From Cellulomonas sp. NS3 (GTDB taxonomy: Bacteria > Actinomycetota > Actinomycetes > Actinomycetales > Cellulomonadaceae), in the NCBI RefSeq assembly GCF_024757985.1, contig NZ_CP103289.1, forward strand, positions 3,100,001-3,164,000: a DNA stretch of 64,000 bases. The letters run 5' to 3'. This document shows positions 1 through 9,211 of the stretch, one piece after another. The position numbers and the translations under genes were made by a program. How positions within the stretch are numbered: position 1 is the first letter of the stretch; every line of letters starts with the position of its first letter. A model generated the notes under the pieces. The model ran no database searches and was not told the origin of the DNA. It saw nothing but the letters and a program-made list of their open reading frames with translations.

Positions 1-954
1 ACCCAGCGTCTCGTTCTGCTCCGCGTCCGGACCCACCATCTCGTCCTGCTCCGCCTGCGCGTCGGGGTCCGCACCGCCCGCCACCTCGAGACCGCGCCGC
101 CGGAGTGGGGCCTCGCGCAGCCCGTCCAGCGCCCGTCGACCTCCGCCCTGCTCGCCGGCCGCGCTCCACGCTGCCGACGCCGCGCGCTCGCCCCCGGCAT
201 GATCGCCGCCGTCCGGGTGGGACGACGGGTGTCCGTCGGAGGCCACGCCGACCACGCGCGCGCGGCCGTCGACCGCCACACCGCGCACGCGCGCCTCCGG
301 ACCGTCGCCCGGACCCGGCCGTCCGTCCGCCGGCGCAGGGGCACCGGTCCCGCGCGCGTGGCGCGAGTCACGCCCGTCCACGACGCGCAGCTCCGGCCAC
401 CGCGGTCGCACGGTGCCCGGCGCCGCGGCGACGTCGCCGGACGTCGCCGGTGCGACGCGCGGCACGGGTGACGTCGGTGTCCGGAGCTCGTCCGCGCGGA
501 GCGCCGTGCCGGGGTCCGATCCAGGCACGCCCGGGAAGGGCGCCGACGTCCGAGGGAAGGACCCCGCCGCACGACGTGGGACCGCCGCAGGACTGGAGCC
601 CGCCGTCCCCGACACCCGACCCGCCGCGCTGCCGAGCGAGCGCGACGGGTCGGCACCGCCCGGCTCGCCGCCGGGGAACGAGCCCGCCACCCCGGGCACC
701 GAGCCCTCCGGGCCGTCGGGCGGGCTCCTCCGGTCGACGACGCCTGGCTCGGCGCCGCGGAACGAGCCCGCCGCCCCGAGCACCGCACCCGCACTGCCAC
801 CGAGCGGACTCGGCGCGTCGGAAACGCCCGGCTCGGCCCCCGGGCCGCGCTGCGGCGTCCAGCGCCGCGTGGCACCGGGGTGCGGCGTCGGTGCGGGGCT
901 CAACGCCTCGAGTCGGCGCCGGGCGGAGTCGGAGGGGTCGGGGGCTCGGACCAT
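1..954 (-). CDS. ComEA-like protein N-terminus, partial (runs off left edge)
   Basis: A minus-strand frame opens with ATG at 954 and stays open for 318 codons to the window edge, so the 3' end is missing. The first residues (RRRLEALSPAP, then RRWTP) resemble the short cytoplasmic start of actinobacterial ComEA competence proteins, and comEA usually follows leuS and DegV in this order. The visible part is almost entirely low-complexity Gly/Ala/Pro/Asp sequence with a degenerate repeat of roughly 25-28 residues around AGSFRGAEPG and AGSFPGGEPG. No membrane segment or helix-hairpin-helix domain is reached in the window, although ComEA normally shows a membrane helix early. It starts about 70 bp after the DegV stop and is probably co-transcribed with it. 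The call rests on position and the first 20 residues only. Confidence 0.45.
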   Translation of the reverse strand, partial: MVRAPDPSDSARRRLEALSPAPTPHPGATRRWTPQRGPGAEPGVSDAPSPLGGSAGAVLGAAGSFRGAEPGVVDRRSPPDGPEGSVPGVAGSFPGGEPGGADPSRSLGSAAGRVSGTAGSSPAAVPRRAAGSFPRTSAPFPGVPGSDPGTALRADELRTPTSPVPRVAPATSGDVAAAPGTVRPRWPELRVVDGRDSRHARGTGAPAPADGRPGPGDGPEARVRGVAVDGRARVVGVASDGHPSSHPDGGDHAGGERAASAAWSAAGEQGGGRRALDGLREAPLRRRGLEVAGGADPDAQAEQDEMVGPDAEQNETLG

Positions 955-1024
955 GCCGCGACCGTACGGAGGGCCGGGTCACCGGCATCGCCCGCCCGCG
1001 GCCACCAGGACGGCGTCGGTGCGG

Positions 1025-2056
1025 TCAGGCGGCTGGGGGTGCGTCGGCGTCGGCGACCACCAGGGCGAGCACCCCGGGGCCCGCGTGCGCGCCGAGCACC
1101 GCGCTCACCTCGCACACCTCGACGGTGCACGCACTCCCGGCGAGCCGGGACCGCAGGGACTCGGCCACCTCCGCACCGAGCTCCGGCTGGCCGAGGTGGT
1201 GGACGGCCACGCGTGCGCGCCCGCGGCCGTGCACGTCGGCGACGACGAGGGCCTCGAGACGTTCACGGGCGGCCCGACGCGTCCGGACCTTCTCCGCGAC
1301 CTCGATCCGGCCGGACCGCAGCGCGAGGATCGGGCGCAGGCCGAGCACGGTGCCCAGCGCGGCCGCGGTGGCGCTGAGCCGGCCGCCACGGCGCAGGTGG
1401 TCGAGCGAGTCGACGAGGAACCAGGCGTGCGCGTCGGCCGCGACCTGACGTGCCCGCTCGGCGACCGCGGCCCCGTTCGGCAGGGGTGCCGGCTCGTCGG
1501 CGGCGGGTGCCGGCGACCGGTCACGCCGCCTCCCGAACGGACCGTGCCACGTGCGCGACCCCGCGACGGGCGGGGCCGGGTCCGGCGCGCCCACCGACAC
1601 CCCGCCGCGCGCCAGCCGCGCAGCCGAGAGGACCGCAAAGCCGAGCCCCATCGCGACCGAGCGCGAGTCGACGACGTGCACGGGGAGCGGCGCCGCGAGG
1701 GCGGCGAGCTGCGCGCCACGCACCGTGCCCGAGAGGTCCCCGGAGAGGTGCACGGACACGATCTCCCGCGCTCCCCCGGCAGCAGCACGCGCGTACGCGT
1801 CGGCGAACGCGGCGGGCGACGGCTGCGAGGTCGTGACGCGCTGCCCCGCCCCGAGCGCCGCCGTCAGCGCGGCGGGGTCCAGGTCGCGCCCCTCGTGCAG
1901 GCGCTCGCCACCGAGGACGACCTCGAGCGGCACCACCACGACGCCCCACCGCTCGAGCTCGTGCGCGGGCAGCGACGCCGTCGAGTCCGTCACGACGGCG
2001 ACGCGCGGCGGCGCGACCTCGCGAGAGCCCGGGCCGCGCCGCGTGCGGTCGGGCAC
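1025..2056 (-). CDS. DegV family fatty-acid-binding protein
   Basis: The 343-residue protein has the DegV signature: an N-terminal VAVVTDSTASLP strand-loop followed by VVPLEVVLGG, a TSQPSPAAF fatty-acid-contacting segment near residue 78, and SVHLSGDLSGT near residue 103. DegV-fold proteins bind a long-chain fatty acid; in Firmicutes the FakB members deliver it to the kinase FakA. No fakA is seen here, so the partner is unknown. An insert of about 40 residues rich in Pro/Arg/Ala (around 155-195) separates the two lobes and makes it longer than the usual 280-290 residues. It starts 5 bp after the leuS stop, which implies one transcript. The family call is firm; the ligand is inferred. Confidence 0.88.
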   Translation of the reverse strand: MPDRTRRGPGSREVAPPRVAVVTDSTASLPAHELERWGVVVVPLEVVLGGERLHEGRDLDPAALTAALGAGQRVTTSQPSPAAFADAYARAAAGGAREIVSVHLSGDLSGTVRGAQLAALAAPLPVHVVDSRSVAMGLGFAVLSAARLARGGVSVGAPDPAPPVAGSRTWHGPFGRRRDRSPAPAADEPAPLPNGAAVAERARQVAADAHAWFLVDSLDHLRRGGRLSATAAALGTVLGLRPILALRSGRIEVAEKVRTRRAARERLEALVVADVHGRGRARVAVHHLGQPELGAEVAESLRSRLAGSACTVEVCEVSAVLGAHAGPGVLALVVADADAPPAA

Positions 2057-2061
2057 GGCGG

Positions 2062-5028
2062 TCAGGCCGGCACGACGTTGACCAGGCGCGGCGCCCGGAC
2101 GATCACCGTGCGGACGTCACGACCCGCGAGCGCCCGCTGGACGCCCGGGTCGGCGAGCGCGATCTCGCGCAGCGCGTCCTCGGTGGCGTCGGCGGGGACC
2201 TCGGCACGACCGCGCACCTTGCCCTGGACCTGGAGCACGCACGTCACGGTGTCCTCGACGAGGTACCGCTCCTCGGCGACCGGGAACGGCGCGTGCGCGA
2301 GGGACTCGGTGTGGCCGAGGCGCGACCACAGCTCCTCGGCGATGTGCGGCGCGATCGGCGCGGTCATGAGCACGAGCGGCTCGACCGCCGCGCGCGGCAC
2401 GGCCGGCAGGCTCGTCAGGTGGTTGTTGAGCACGATGAGCTTCGCGATCGCGGTGTTGATCCGCATCGCCTCCATGTCGGCGCGCACGTCGGTGATCGTG
2501 CGGTGCAGCACGCGCAGGGTCTCGGCGGACAGCTCGTCCTCGGTGACGACGAGCGCGCCCGTGGCCTCGTCGACCACGTTGCGCCACAGCCGCTGCAGGA
2601 AGCGCTGCGCACCGACGACCGCCCGGGTCTCCCACGGGCGCGAGAGGTCCAGCGGACCCATCGACATCTCGTAGACCCGCAGGGTGTCCGCGCCGTACTC
2701 GGCGTACATCTCGTCGGGCGTGATCATGTTCTTCTTGGACTTGCCGATCTTGCCGTACTCGCGGTGGACCTCCTCGCCCTGCCGCGAGAAGCCGCTGGGC
2801 ACCGACTCGTCCTCGACGACCTCGCTCGCCTCGACGTAGGCGCCGCGCCCGTCGCGGTACGCGTACGCCTGGATGTAGCCCTGGTTGAACAGCTTGCGGA
2901 ACGGCTCGCGGCTCGACACGTGACCCAGGTCGTAGAGCACCTTGTGCCAGAACCGCGCGTACAGCAGGTGCAGCACGGCGTGCTCGACGCCGCCGACGTA
3001 CAGGTCGACGCCCCCGGCGCCGTGGGTGTCCGCCGGGTTGTGGCCCGGGCCCATCCAGTACTGCTCGAGGGCGGGGTCGACGACCTGCTCGGTGTGCGAC
3101 GGGTCGAGGTAGTGCAGGTAGTACCAGCACGAGCCGGCCCAGTTGGGCATCGTGTTCGTGTCGCGCCGGTAGGTCCGCGGCCCGTCGCCCAGGTCGAGCG
3201 TGACGTTGACCCAGTCCTCGTTGCGACCGAGCGGCGCCTCGGGCGACGACTGCGAGTCCTGCGGGTCGAACGTCCGCGGCGCGTAGTCGGGCACCTCGGG
3301 CAGGTTCACCGGCAGGGACGCGTCGGGCAGCGCGAGGGGCAGGTCGTTCTCGTCGTACACGATCGGGAACGGCTCGCCCCAGTACCGCTGCCGGCTGAAC
3401 AGCCAGTCGCGCAGGCGGTAGGTGATCGTGCCCGCGCCGAGGCCCTGCGCGACGAGCCAGTCGATGATCGTGCGCTTCGCGGCCGCGACGTCGAGCCGGT
3501 CGAGGCTCACCGTGTCGTTGGACGAGTTGATGATCGCGCCGTCGCCGGTCCACGCGCCGCCCTCGAAGCCGGCGGGCGGCTCGACGGTGCGGACGACGGG
3601 CAGGTCGAACGCCTGCGCGAATGCGAAGTCCCGCTCGTCGCCGCCCGGGACGGCCATGATCGCGCCGGTGCCGTAGCCCATGAGGACGTAGTCGGCCGTG
3701 AACACCGGGATGCTCGCGCCGTTCACGGGATTGGTCGCGAGGATGCCGGTGAACACGCCGGTCTTGCGGCCGGCGTCGGCCTGCCGCTCGATCGCGCTCT
3801 TCGTGGCCGACTCGCGCCGGTACGCCGCGACGGCCTCCGCCGGCGACGCGTGGCCGCCCGTCCAGCCGTCCTTCGTGCCCTCGGGCCACGCGGCCGCGAC
3901 GTCGTCGAGCAGCGGGTGCTCGGGCGAGACGACCATGAACGTCGCACCGAACAGCGTGTCGGGGCGCGTCGTGAACACCTCGACCGACGTGCGCTCGGCG
4001 CCGTCGGGGCCCGGCACCGGGAAGCGCACGCGGGCACCCTCGGAGCGGCCGATCCAGTTGCGCTGCATCGAGGCGACCTTCTCGGGCCAGTCGATCAGCT
4101 CGAGGTCGTCGATCAGGCGGTCGGCGTACGCGGTGATCCGCATCTGCCACTGCCGCAGCGTGCGCTGGAAGACCGGGAAGTCGCCGCGCTCGGAGCGCCC
4201 CTCGGACGTGACCTCCTCGTTGGCGAGCACCGTGCCGAGGCCCGGGCACCAGTTGACCGGGGTCTCCGACACGTACGCGAGGCGGTGGGCGTCGACGACG
4301 CGACGGCGCGCGACCGCGTCCAGGTCGGCCCACGAGGCACCGGCGGGGACGCCCTCGATGCCGTCCGGCACCGCACGGGCGCCGGACGCGAACGCCTCGA
4401 CGAGCGTCGCCACGGGACGCGCGGCGCCCCGCCCGCCGTCGGGCCGGACCGCGTCGGCGTCGTACCAGGACTCGAAGATCTGCAGGAAGATCCACTGCGT
4501 CCACCGGACGTAGCCCGGGTCGATCGTCGCGAACATGCGGCGCGGGTCGTGCCCCGTCCCCAGGCGGCGCAGCTGGCGCGCCATGATCTCGATGTTCGCC
4601 TCGGTCGTCGTGCGCGGGTGCTGCCCCGTCTGGACCGCGTACTGCTCGGCGGGCAGGCCGAAGGCGTCGTACCCGAGGGCGTGCAGCACGTTGTCGCCGA
4701 GCATCCGACGGAACCGCGAGACGACGTCGGTGCCGATGTACCCGAGAGGGTGGCCGATGTGCAGGCCCGCGCCGGAGGGGTACGGGAACATGTCCATCAC
4801 GAAAAACGGCCGACGCTCGGGCTCGGCGTGGCGGCCCTGCGCGTCGGTCAGGGGACCTGTGGGGTTGGCCGCGTAGAACGTCCCGCGCCGCTCCCACTCG
4901 TCCTGCCAGCGGAGCTCGAGCTCGTCGGCCACCGCCGCGGTGTAGCGGAAGGGCACGTCGTTCGGCACGTCGTGCGGCACGGGGGCGTCGGGAGCGGGGT
5001 GCGAGGGAGCCTGCGAAGTCACGTGCAC
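2062..5028 (-). CDS. leuS: Leucyl-tRNA synthetase
   Basis: This class I aminoacyl-tRNA synthetase charges tRNA-Leu with leucine in the cytoplasm. The 988-residue length fits the actinobacterial family, which carries extra insertions. The HIGH motif is at residues 90-93, within [12 protein letters not shown], and the second catalytic motif appears as KIGKSKKN near residue 760, a KMSKS variant. The CP1 editing domain lies between them, with [11 protein letters not shown] and [16 protein letters not shown] segments typical of the proofreading pocket. The C-terminus carries the anticodon-binding domain ([19 protein letters not shown]). ATG 5028 is used; the first 25 residues are not conserved in type, so a start a little downstream is possible. 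The next gene, DegV, follows 5 bp downstream. Confidence 0.98.
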   Translation of the reverse strand: MHVTSQAPSHPAPDAPVPHDVPNDVPFRYTAAVADELELRWQDEWERRGTFYAANPTGPLTDAQGRHAEPERRPFFVMDMFPYPSGAGLHIGHPLGYIGTDVVSRFRRMLGDNVLHALGYDAFGLPAEQYAVQTGQHPRTTTEANIEIMARQLRRLGTGHDPRRMFATIDPGYVRWTQWIFLQIFESWYDADAVRPDGGRGAARPVATLVEAFASGARAVPDGIEGVPAGASWADLDAVARRRVVDAHRLAYVSETPVNWCPGLGTVLANEEVTSEGRSERGDFPVFQRTLRQWQMRITAYADRLIDDLELIDWPEKVASMQRNWIGRSEGARVRFPVPGPDGAERTSVEVFTTRPDTLFGATFMVVSPEHPLLDDVAAAWPEGTKDGWTGGHASPAEAVAAYRRESATKSAIERQADAGRKTGVFTGILATNPVNGASIPVFTADYVLMGYGTGAIMAVPGGDERDFAFAQAFDLPVVRTVEPPAGFEGGAWTGDGAIINSSNDTVSLDRLDVAAAKRTIIDWLVAQGLGAGTITYRLRDWLFSRQRYWGEPFPIVYDENDLPLALPDASLPVNLPEVPDYAPRTFDPQDSQSSPEAPLGRNEDWVNVTLDLGDGPRTYRRDTNTMPNWAGSCWYYLHYLDPSHTEQVVDPALEQYWMGPGHNPADTHGAGGVDLYVGGVEHAVLHLLYARFWHKVLYDLGHVSSREPFRKLFNQGYIQAYAYRDGRGAYVEASEVVEDESVPSGFSRQGEEVHREYGKIGKSKKNMITPDEMYAEYGADTLRVYEMSMGPLDLSRPWETRAVVGAQRFLQRLWRNVVDEATGALVVTEDELSAETLRVLHRTITDVRADMEAMRINTAIAKLIVLNNHLTSLPAVPRAAVEPLVLMTAPIAPHIAEELWSRLGHTESLAHAPFPVAEERYLVEDTVTCVLQVQGKVRGRAEVPADATEDALREIALADPGVQRALAGRDVRTVIVRAPRLVNVVPA

Positions 5029-5029
5029 A

Positions 5030-5073
5030 GGCTACCGGCGCGCAGCGACCGAGGTCGCCGCGCGCCGGTAGCC
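5030..5073 (-). terminator. Hairpin terminator after desaturase gene
   Basis: A perfect 14-bp inverted repeat (GGCTACCGGCGCGC at 5030-5043 and its complement at 5060-5073) has a further short GCGACC/GGTCGC pairing inside the loop. It sits just after the desaturase stop and directly before the leuS start, so it probably ends the desaturase transcript and insulates leuS. There is no clear U-tract, as is common in high-GC actinobacteria. Confidence 0.7.
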
Positions 5074-5092
5074 GGGCGTGCGGGGCGGAGGG

Positions 5093-6199
5093 TCAGCGCG
5101 AGGCGCGCATCTCCGCGACGAGCGGGCACTGGAACGGGTCGCGGGCCTGCAGGCCGACCTCGTTGAGGTAGCGCACGACGATCCGGTACGACTGCATCAG
5201 CGTCGTCTCGGTGTAGGAGATGTTCTTCTCCGCGCAGAACTGGCGGACCATCGGCTGGACCTTCCGGAGCGCCGGGCTCGGCATGCTCGGGAACAGGTGG
5301 TGCTCGATCTGGTAGTTCAGGCTGCCCATGAACAGGTCGACCCCTCGCCCGCCCTTGATGTTGCGGCTGAGCAGCACCTGACGGCGCAGGAAGTCGATCT
5401 TCATCGACGCGGGGACGACCGGCATGCCCTTGTGGTTCGGCGCGAACGAGGCGCCCATGTAGACACCGAAGATGCCGAGCTGGACGCCGAGGAAGGCGAA
5501 CGCCATGCCGACCGGGAGCAGCCAGAACACCAGGGCGAGGTACCCGCCGAGGCGCAGCGTCACGAACGCGATCTCGACGGGACGGCGCTTGACCTCGCCG
5601 CGCCCGAAGATCGTCTTGACGCCGGAGATGTGGAGGTTGAGGCCCTCGAGGAGCAGGAGCGGGAAGAAGAACCAGCCCTGACGCTTCGCGAACCAGGCGG
5701 CGAGGCCGGTGCGCTCCTTGGTGAGGTTCTCGGTCGTGAAGACGAGGACGCCCGGGTCGATGTCGCCGTCGACACCGAGGGTGTTGGGCTTCGCGTGGTG
5801 CTTGCTGTGCTTGTGGTTCCACCAGCCGTAGCTCATGCCGGCGTAGAGGTTGGCGATCACGAGGCTGGCCCAGTCGTTCCAGCGGCCCGACTTGAAGATC
5901 TGCCGGTGCGCGGCGTCGTGTCCGAGGAACATGACCTGGCCGAGGACGACCGCGAGGACCGCTGCGACGACGAGCTGCCACCACGTGGGGCCGAGGAGCA
6001 CGAACGCGGCGACCAGGCCGCCGAGCATCGCGGTGAGCACCGCGAAGCGGGTCCAGTAGTACGCGTAGCGGCGCTTCATGAGCCCCGCCTCCTGAACCAT
6101 GCGGGTGAGCTCGGTGAACTCGCTCACCTGGCGCTCGCGCGGGCTGCGCGCGGCGGGGGCCTCGTCGGGGATGCGGCCGTCGTTCAGCGTGCTCGTCAT
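5093..6199 (-). CDS. Membrane fatty acid desaturase
   Basis: This 368-residue di-iron membrane desaturase introduces a double bond into an acyl chain of membrane lipid or acyl-CoA. All three histidine boxes are present: HDAAH at 94-98, HSKHH at 131-135 and QIEHH at 297-301. The last box, with Gln replacing the first His, is typical of front-end and omega-type acyl-lipid desaturases. Hydrophobic segments lie around 50-95, 175-190 and 215-250. There is no fused cytochrome b5 domain, so a separate ferredoxin or reductase must supply electrons. The frame is open far upstream, but ATG 6199 is chosen because homology-like sequence begins there and GAGG lies about 10 nt before it. Regiospecificity cannot be told from sequence alone. 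Confidence 0.92.
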   Translation of the reverse strand: MTSTLNDGRIPDEAPAARSPRERQVSEFTELTRMVQEAGLMKRRYAYYWTRFAVLTAMLGGLVAAFVLLGPTWWQLVVAAVLAVVLGQVMFLGHDAAHRQIFKSGRWNDWASLVIANLYAGMSYGWWNHKHSKHHAKPNTLGVDGDIDPGVLVFTTENLTKERTGLAAWFAKRQGWFFFPLLLLEGLNLHISGVKTIFGRGEVKRRPVEIAFVTLRLGGYLALVFWLLPVGMAFAFLGVQLGIFGVYMGASFAPNHKGMPVVPASMKIDFLRRQVLLSRNIKGGRGVDLFMGSLNYQIEHHLFPSMPSPALRKVQPMVRQFCAEKNISYTETTLMQSYRIVVRYLNEVGLQARDPFQCPLVAEMRASR

Positions 6200-6393
6200 A
6201 AAGGGAGCCTCGTGCTCATCGGGGGTGACGCGATGCCCGACAAGGCAGCACATCTGATCGGTCCAGCACACCATAGCCCGAGACTCTGTGCCATTCGGGG
6301 GTTTGCGTCGTGCGTCACGAATGTCCGGTCCGGATCTCAGCAGCCGGCCGCGCGCGGGGCGCGGGAGCAGGCGGGCGGGCGGCGTAGGTCGGG

Positions 6394-7365
6394 TCAGGAG
6401 AGACCCGACGACGCGTGGCGCAGGGCCGTGCGCTCCCGCTTCTCCGCGTACAGCGCGGTGTCCGCAGCGTGCATCCACGCCTCGACGTCCTCGCCGTGCC
6501 AGCGCGCGACGCCGGCGGACCACCCGATGCGCGCGCCGACGCTCAGCCGCTCGAGGAGCCGGCGGGCGCCGTCCTCGTCGGTCGACGGCAGCAGCAGCGC
6601 GAACTCGTCGCCACCGAGGCGGCCCAGGACGTCGCCCGCGCGCAGGACGGCCGCCCACGCGTGCGCCGTCCGCACCAGGGTCTCGTCGCCGGCGGCGTGC
6701 CCGTGCACGTCGTTGACCTGCTTGAAGCCGTCCAGATCGAGCAGCACGAGCGTGAGCGGGCGCCCGTCCCGGGCGGCACGAGCGAGCTCCTGCCCCGTGA
6801 GGGCGAGGAAGGCACGGCGGGAGAACGCCCCGGTGAGCGCGTCGTGCGTCGCGTCGAGGCGCAGGCGCGTGACCTTGTCGTTGAGCACCCCGCCGACCCC
6901 GCTCGCGGTCAGCACGAGGAACGTCCAGGTGGGCCAGGCGGACGGTGCGTCGGCGGCGGCGAGCCCGACCCGCAGGCCGACGGCGACGAGCACGAGGTGG
7001 GCGGCGAGCGCACGCCGGGTCTCGAACACGGCCACGAAGACCGCGAGCCACACGAACCCCAGCGCCGTGACCGCCGGCCCGGACTCGGTGGTCGAGGCGC
7101 CGACGCACACGGTCATGCCGACGGTGCCGAGAGCGAGCACCCCGTGCACGTGCGCGACGCGGGTGCGCGCGGTGCGCCACCGCAGCCAGGTCCCGAGGCC
7201 GGCGGCGAGCGCCCCGAGCGCGGCGTCGAGCGCGCGCGGCGCCGTCGGGCTGAACGGCACGAGCGCGGTCAGGAGGCACACGGCGGCGGTGAACAGCAGG
7301 CCCGTGCTGAGCGCGCGGACCTCGCTCGCGCGCGCGAGGCGGCGCGGCGGACGGGTCGGTCGCAT
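6394..7365 (-). CDS. Membrane GGDEF-domain diguanylate cyclase
   Basis: Five or six hydrophobic segments fill the first about 150 residues, followed by a GGDEF domain. The active-site loop is intact (LGGDEFALLLP near residue 250), as are the substrate-contacting DLDGFKQVND and the leading DALTGAFSRRAF, so c-di-GMP synthesis from two GTP is plausible. There is no RxxD product-inhibition site five residues ahead of the motif in the usual form (AGDVLGRLGGDEF is seen instead). The start is set at ATG 7365 because AGAGGAGCG lies 8 nt upstream; an in-frame ATG at 7410 has no ribosome site. The predicted protein is 323 residues. It stands alone, with no EAL or PilZ partner nearby. Confidence 0.9.
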   Translation of the reverse strand: MRPTRPPRRLARASEVRALSTGLLFTAAVCLLTALVPFSPTAPRALDAALGALAAGLGTWLRWRTARTRVAHVHGVLALGTVGMTVCVGASTTESGPAVTALGFVWLAVFVAVFETRRALAAHLVLVAVGLRVGLAAADAPSAWPTWTFLVLTASGVGGVLNDKVTRLRLDATHDALTGAFSRRAFLALTGQELARAARDGRPLTLVLLDLDGFKQVNDVHGHAAGDETLVRTAHAWAAVLRAGDVLGRLGGDEFALLLPSTDEDGARRLLERLSVGARIGWSAGVARWHGEDVEAWMHAADTALYAEKRERTALRHASSGLS

Positions 7366-7436
7366 CGTGCCCGCTCCTCTCGCTCGCACGTCGGCGTCGA
7401 GGTGCCCCATCGGCAGCGACGCGCCGGACCTGACCG

Positions 7437-7652
7437 GTGCGGGGGCTGCCGGAGCGCGAGGCCGCGGACCGCGCGAAGGAGCTCGAGCGCATCGAGCGGG
7501 ACCTGCGCCGCGGGTCCGGCACGTCGTCGCGCCGCTCGGGCACGTCCCGACGGTCGAGCACGTCGAGCCCGCTGGACAGCTTCCTGCGGTCCGCCGGGAC
7601 GCAGCTCGGGCGCGAGATCACCCGGTCGATCTTCGGGACGCGCCGGCGCTGA
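7437..7652 (+). pseudogene. Relic: C-terminal end of a HerA-like (DUF853) ATPase
   Basis: An open frame of 71 codons ends in SFLRSAGTQLGREITRSIFGTRRR-type sequence, the characteristic last 25 residues of actinobacterial HerA-like DUF853 helicase/ATPases of about 500 residues. The preceding stretch (EAADRAKELERIERDLRR, then Ser/Thr/Arg-rich) matches the coiled linker found before that tail. An in-frame TGA lies two codons before the GTG at 7437, and no Walker A or B motif is found upstream, where the GGDEF gene occupies the other strand. The rest of the gene has therefore been deleted. The fragment could still be annotated as a small protein, but a relic is much more likely. Confidence 0.7.
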
Positions 7653-7760
7653 GGCGTCTCCTCCCCCGCTCCTCGGCCCGCGGCGGGCTCGGGCGCGCGG
7701 TCGCCTGCCCTGCACCGCAGCCCGCGGACCCCTGACGTGCGGGGCCGCCGGTCCCGGGTC

Positions 7761-9095
7761 TCAGCCCGCGGTGGACGCGGGTGCGGGCGTGCGGTCCACC
7801 GGAGCGGCCTCGGGAGCGGTCGGGCCGCCGACCGCGGGAGGCGCGGGCGTGCGTCCGACCGTGACGACGACGACCAGCCCGACGAGCGTGAGCCCGGCGC
7901 CGACCCACGCGGGTGCGAGGTAGCCGAGCCCGCCGGCGATGACCAGCCCGCCGAGCCACGCGCCGCTCGCGTTGCCGAGGTTGAGCGCCGAGTGGCACAG
8001 CGCGGCACCGAGCGACGGAGCGGCCGGGGAGACGTCCATGAGCCGGGTCTGCAGCGAGATCCCGAGGATCTGCGACGAGACGCCGAGCGCGACGATCGAC
8101 GCGACGGCGAGCACGGGGCTACGACCCGTGAGCCCGAGCGCGCACAGCACCACGCCCGTGCTCACGAAGCCGACGAGCACGGTGCGCAGCACGGCCCGGT
8201 CGGCGAGGAGCCCGCCGACGAGCGTCCCGACGGTCATGCCGACGCCGAACAGGGCGAGGACGAGCGGGACCGTGGCCTCGCGCAGCCCGGTGACCTCGGT
8301 GAGCAGCGGCGAGACGTACGAGTAGACGGCGAACATGCCGCCGAAGCCGATCGAGCCGGCGCCGGCCGCGATCCACAGGCTCCGGTTGCGCAGCGCCGCG
8401 AGCTCGGTGCGCACGCTCGTGCCGTCGCTCACGGGCAGCCCCGGCGTCCAGCGCAGCAGCGCGCCGAGCGTCACGAGCCCGAGCACGCCGACGAGCCCGA
8501 ACGCGAGGCGCCACCCGAGCTGCTGGCCCACGACCGTGGACAGCGGGACGCCGACCACGTTCGCGATCGTCAGCCCGGCCATCATCATCGAGACGGCCTG
8601 GCCGCGGCGCTCGGCGCCGACGACGTGCGTGCCCATGACCGCGCCGACCCCGAAGAACGCCCCGTGCGGGAGCCCGGCGACGAACCGGGCGACGACCAGC
8701 CAGCCGAGGCTCGGGGCGAACGCGGCGAGCACGTTGGCGGCCGTGAACGCGGCCATGAGCCCGAGCAGGAGCGTCCGGCGGTCGACGCGCGCGGCGAGGG
8801 TCGTCAGCAGCGGGGCGCCGATCACGACGCCGAGCGCGTACGCGGTGATGACCCAGCCGGTCGTCGGGATGCTCGCCCCGAGGTCGCGCGCGACGAGCGG
8901 CAGGAGACCCATCGTCGCGAACTCGGTCGTGCCGATGCTGAAGCCGCCGAGCGCGAGTGCGAGGAGCGCGGGCCGCGTCCGGTGGGGACCCGCAGCACCG
9001 GGGCCGGCACCCCGGCCTCGTGCCGGCCGCCGGCCCGGGGTCGCGGGGGGTGCGGTGGCGGAGCCGGGCGGCGCCGTGTCGATCAGGTGGTCCAC
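7761..9095 (-). CDS. MFS transporter, DHA1 / AraJ-CmlR type exporter
   Basis: This 444-residue protein has twelve hydrophobic segments. The first helix carries SIGTTEFATMGLLP, the hallmark of the AraJ/YdhP/chloramphenicol-exporter branch of the drug:H+ antiporter family. The RFVAGLPHGAFFG segment in helix 5 is the antiporter motif C region, and GLLADR is a motif A-like loop. The frame is open further upstream, but GTG 9095 is chosen because CGAGGAGCACCC precedes it closely; the earlier residues do not look like protein. It lies 117 bp after mntR on the same strand, with a 14-bp perfect palindrome in the gap, so it probably has its own promoter and repressor. The substrate is unknown; a metal link is possible from the neighbours but not shown. 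Confidence 0.9.
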   Translation of the reverse strand: MDHLIDTAPPGSATAPPATPGRRPARGRGAGPGAAGPHRTRPALLALALGGFSIGTTEFATMGLLPLVARDLGASIPTTGWVITAYALGVVIGAPLLTTLAARVDRRTLLLGLMAAFTAANVLAAFAPSLGWLVVARFVAGLPHGAFFGVGAVMGTHVVGAERRGQAVSMMMAGLTIANVVGVPLSTVVGQQLGWRLAFGLVGVLGLVTLGALLRWTPGLPVSDGTSVRTELAALRNRSLWIAAGAGSIGFGGMFAVYSYVSPLLTEVTGLREATVPLVLALFGVGMTVGTLVGGLLADRAVLRTVLVGFVSTGVVLCALGLTGRSPVLAVASIVALGVSSQILGISLQTRLMDVSPAAPSLGAALCHSALNLGNASGAWLGGLVIAGGLGYLAPAWVGAGLTLVGLVVVVTVGRTPAPPAVGGPTAPEAAPVDRTPAPASTAG

Positions 9096-9149
9096 GGGTG
9101 CTCCTCGGGTGGCGGCCGGGAACCCGTGGTGAGGGGTGCCCGATCTGTC

Positions 9150-9163
9150 TCGAATCGATTCGA
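9150..9163. promoter_or_regulatory. Perfect 14-bp palindrome upstream of MFS gene
   Basis: TCGAATCGATTCGA is a perfect palindrome 55 bp before the GTG of the MFS transporter, in the only relatively AT-rich patch of that gap. Size and position fit an operator for a dimeric TetR- or MarR-type repressor. It is not similar to the palindrome in front of the manganese transporter operon, so a different regulator is expected. Confidence 0.5.
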
Positions 9164-9211
9164 TCTCGCCGAGCGCAACTCCGTCGTCCACTGCGGTGAT
9201 GTCCGGCCAGG

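Noticed and set aside
2293-5166. A 957-codon open frame on the plus strand across leuS
   Set aside because: It is antisense to a certain gene, is made of Arg/Val/Gly/His runs typical of reversed high-GC codons, and has no domain. Many similar shadows occur over the other large genes.
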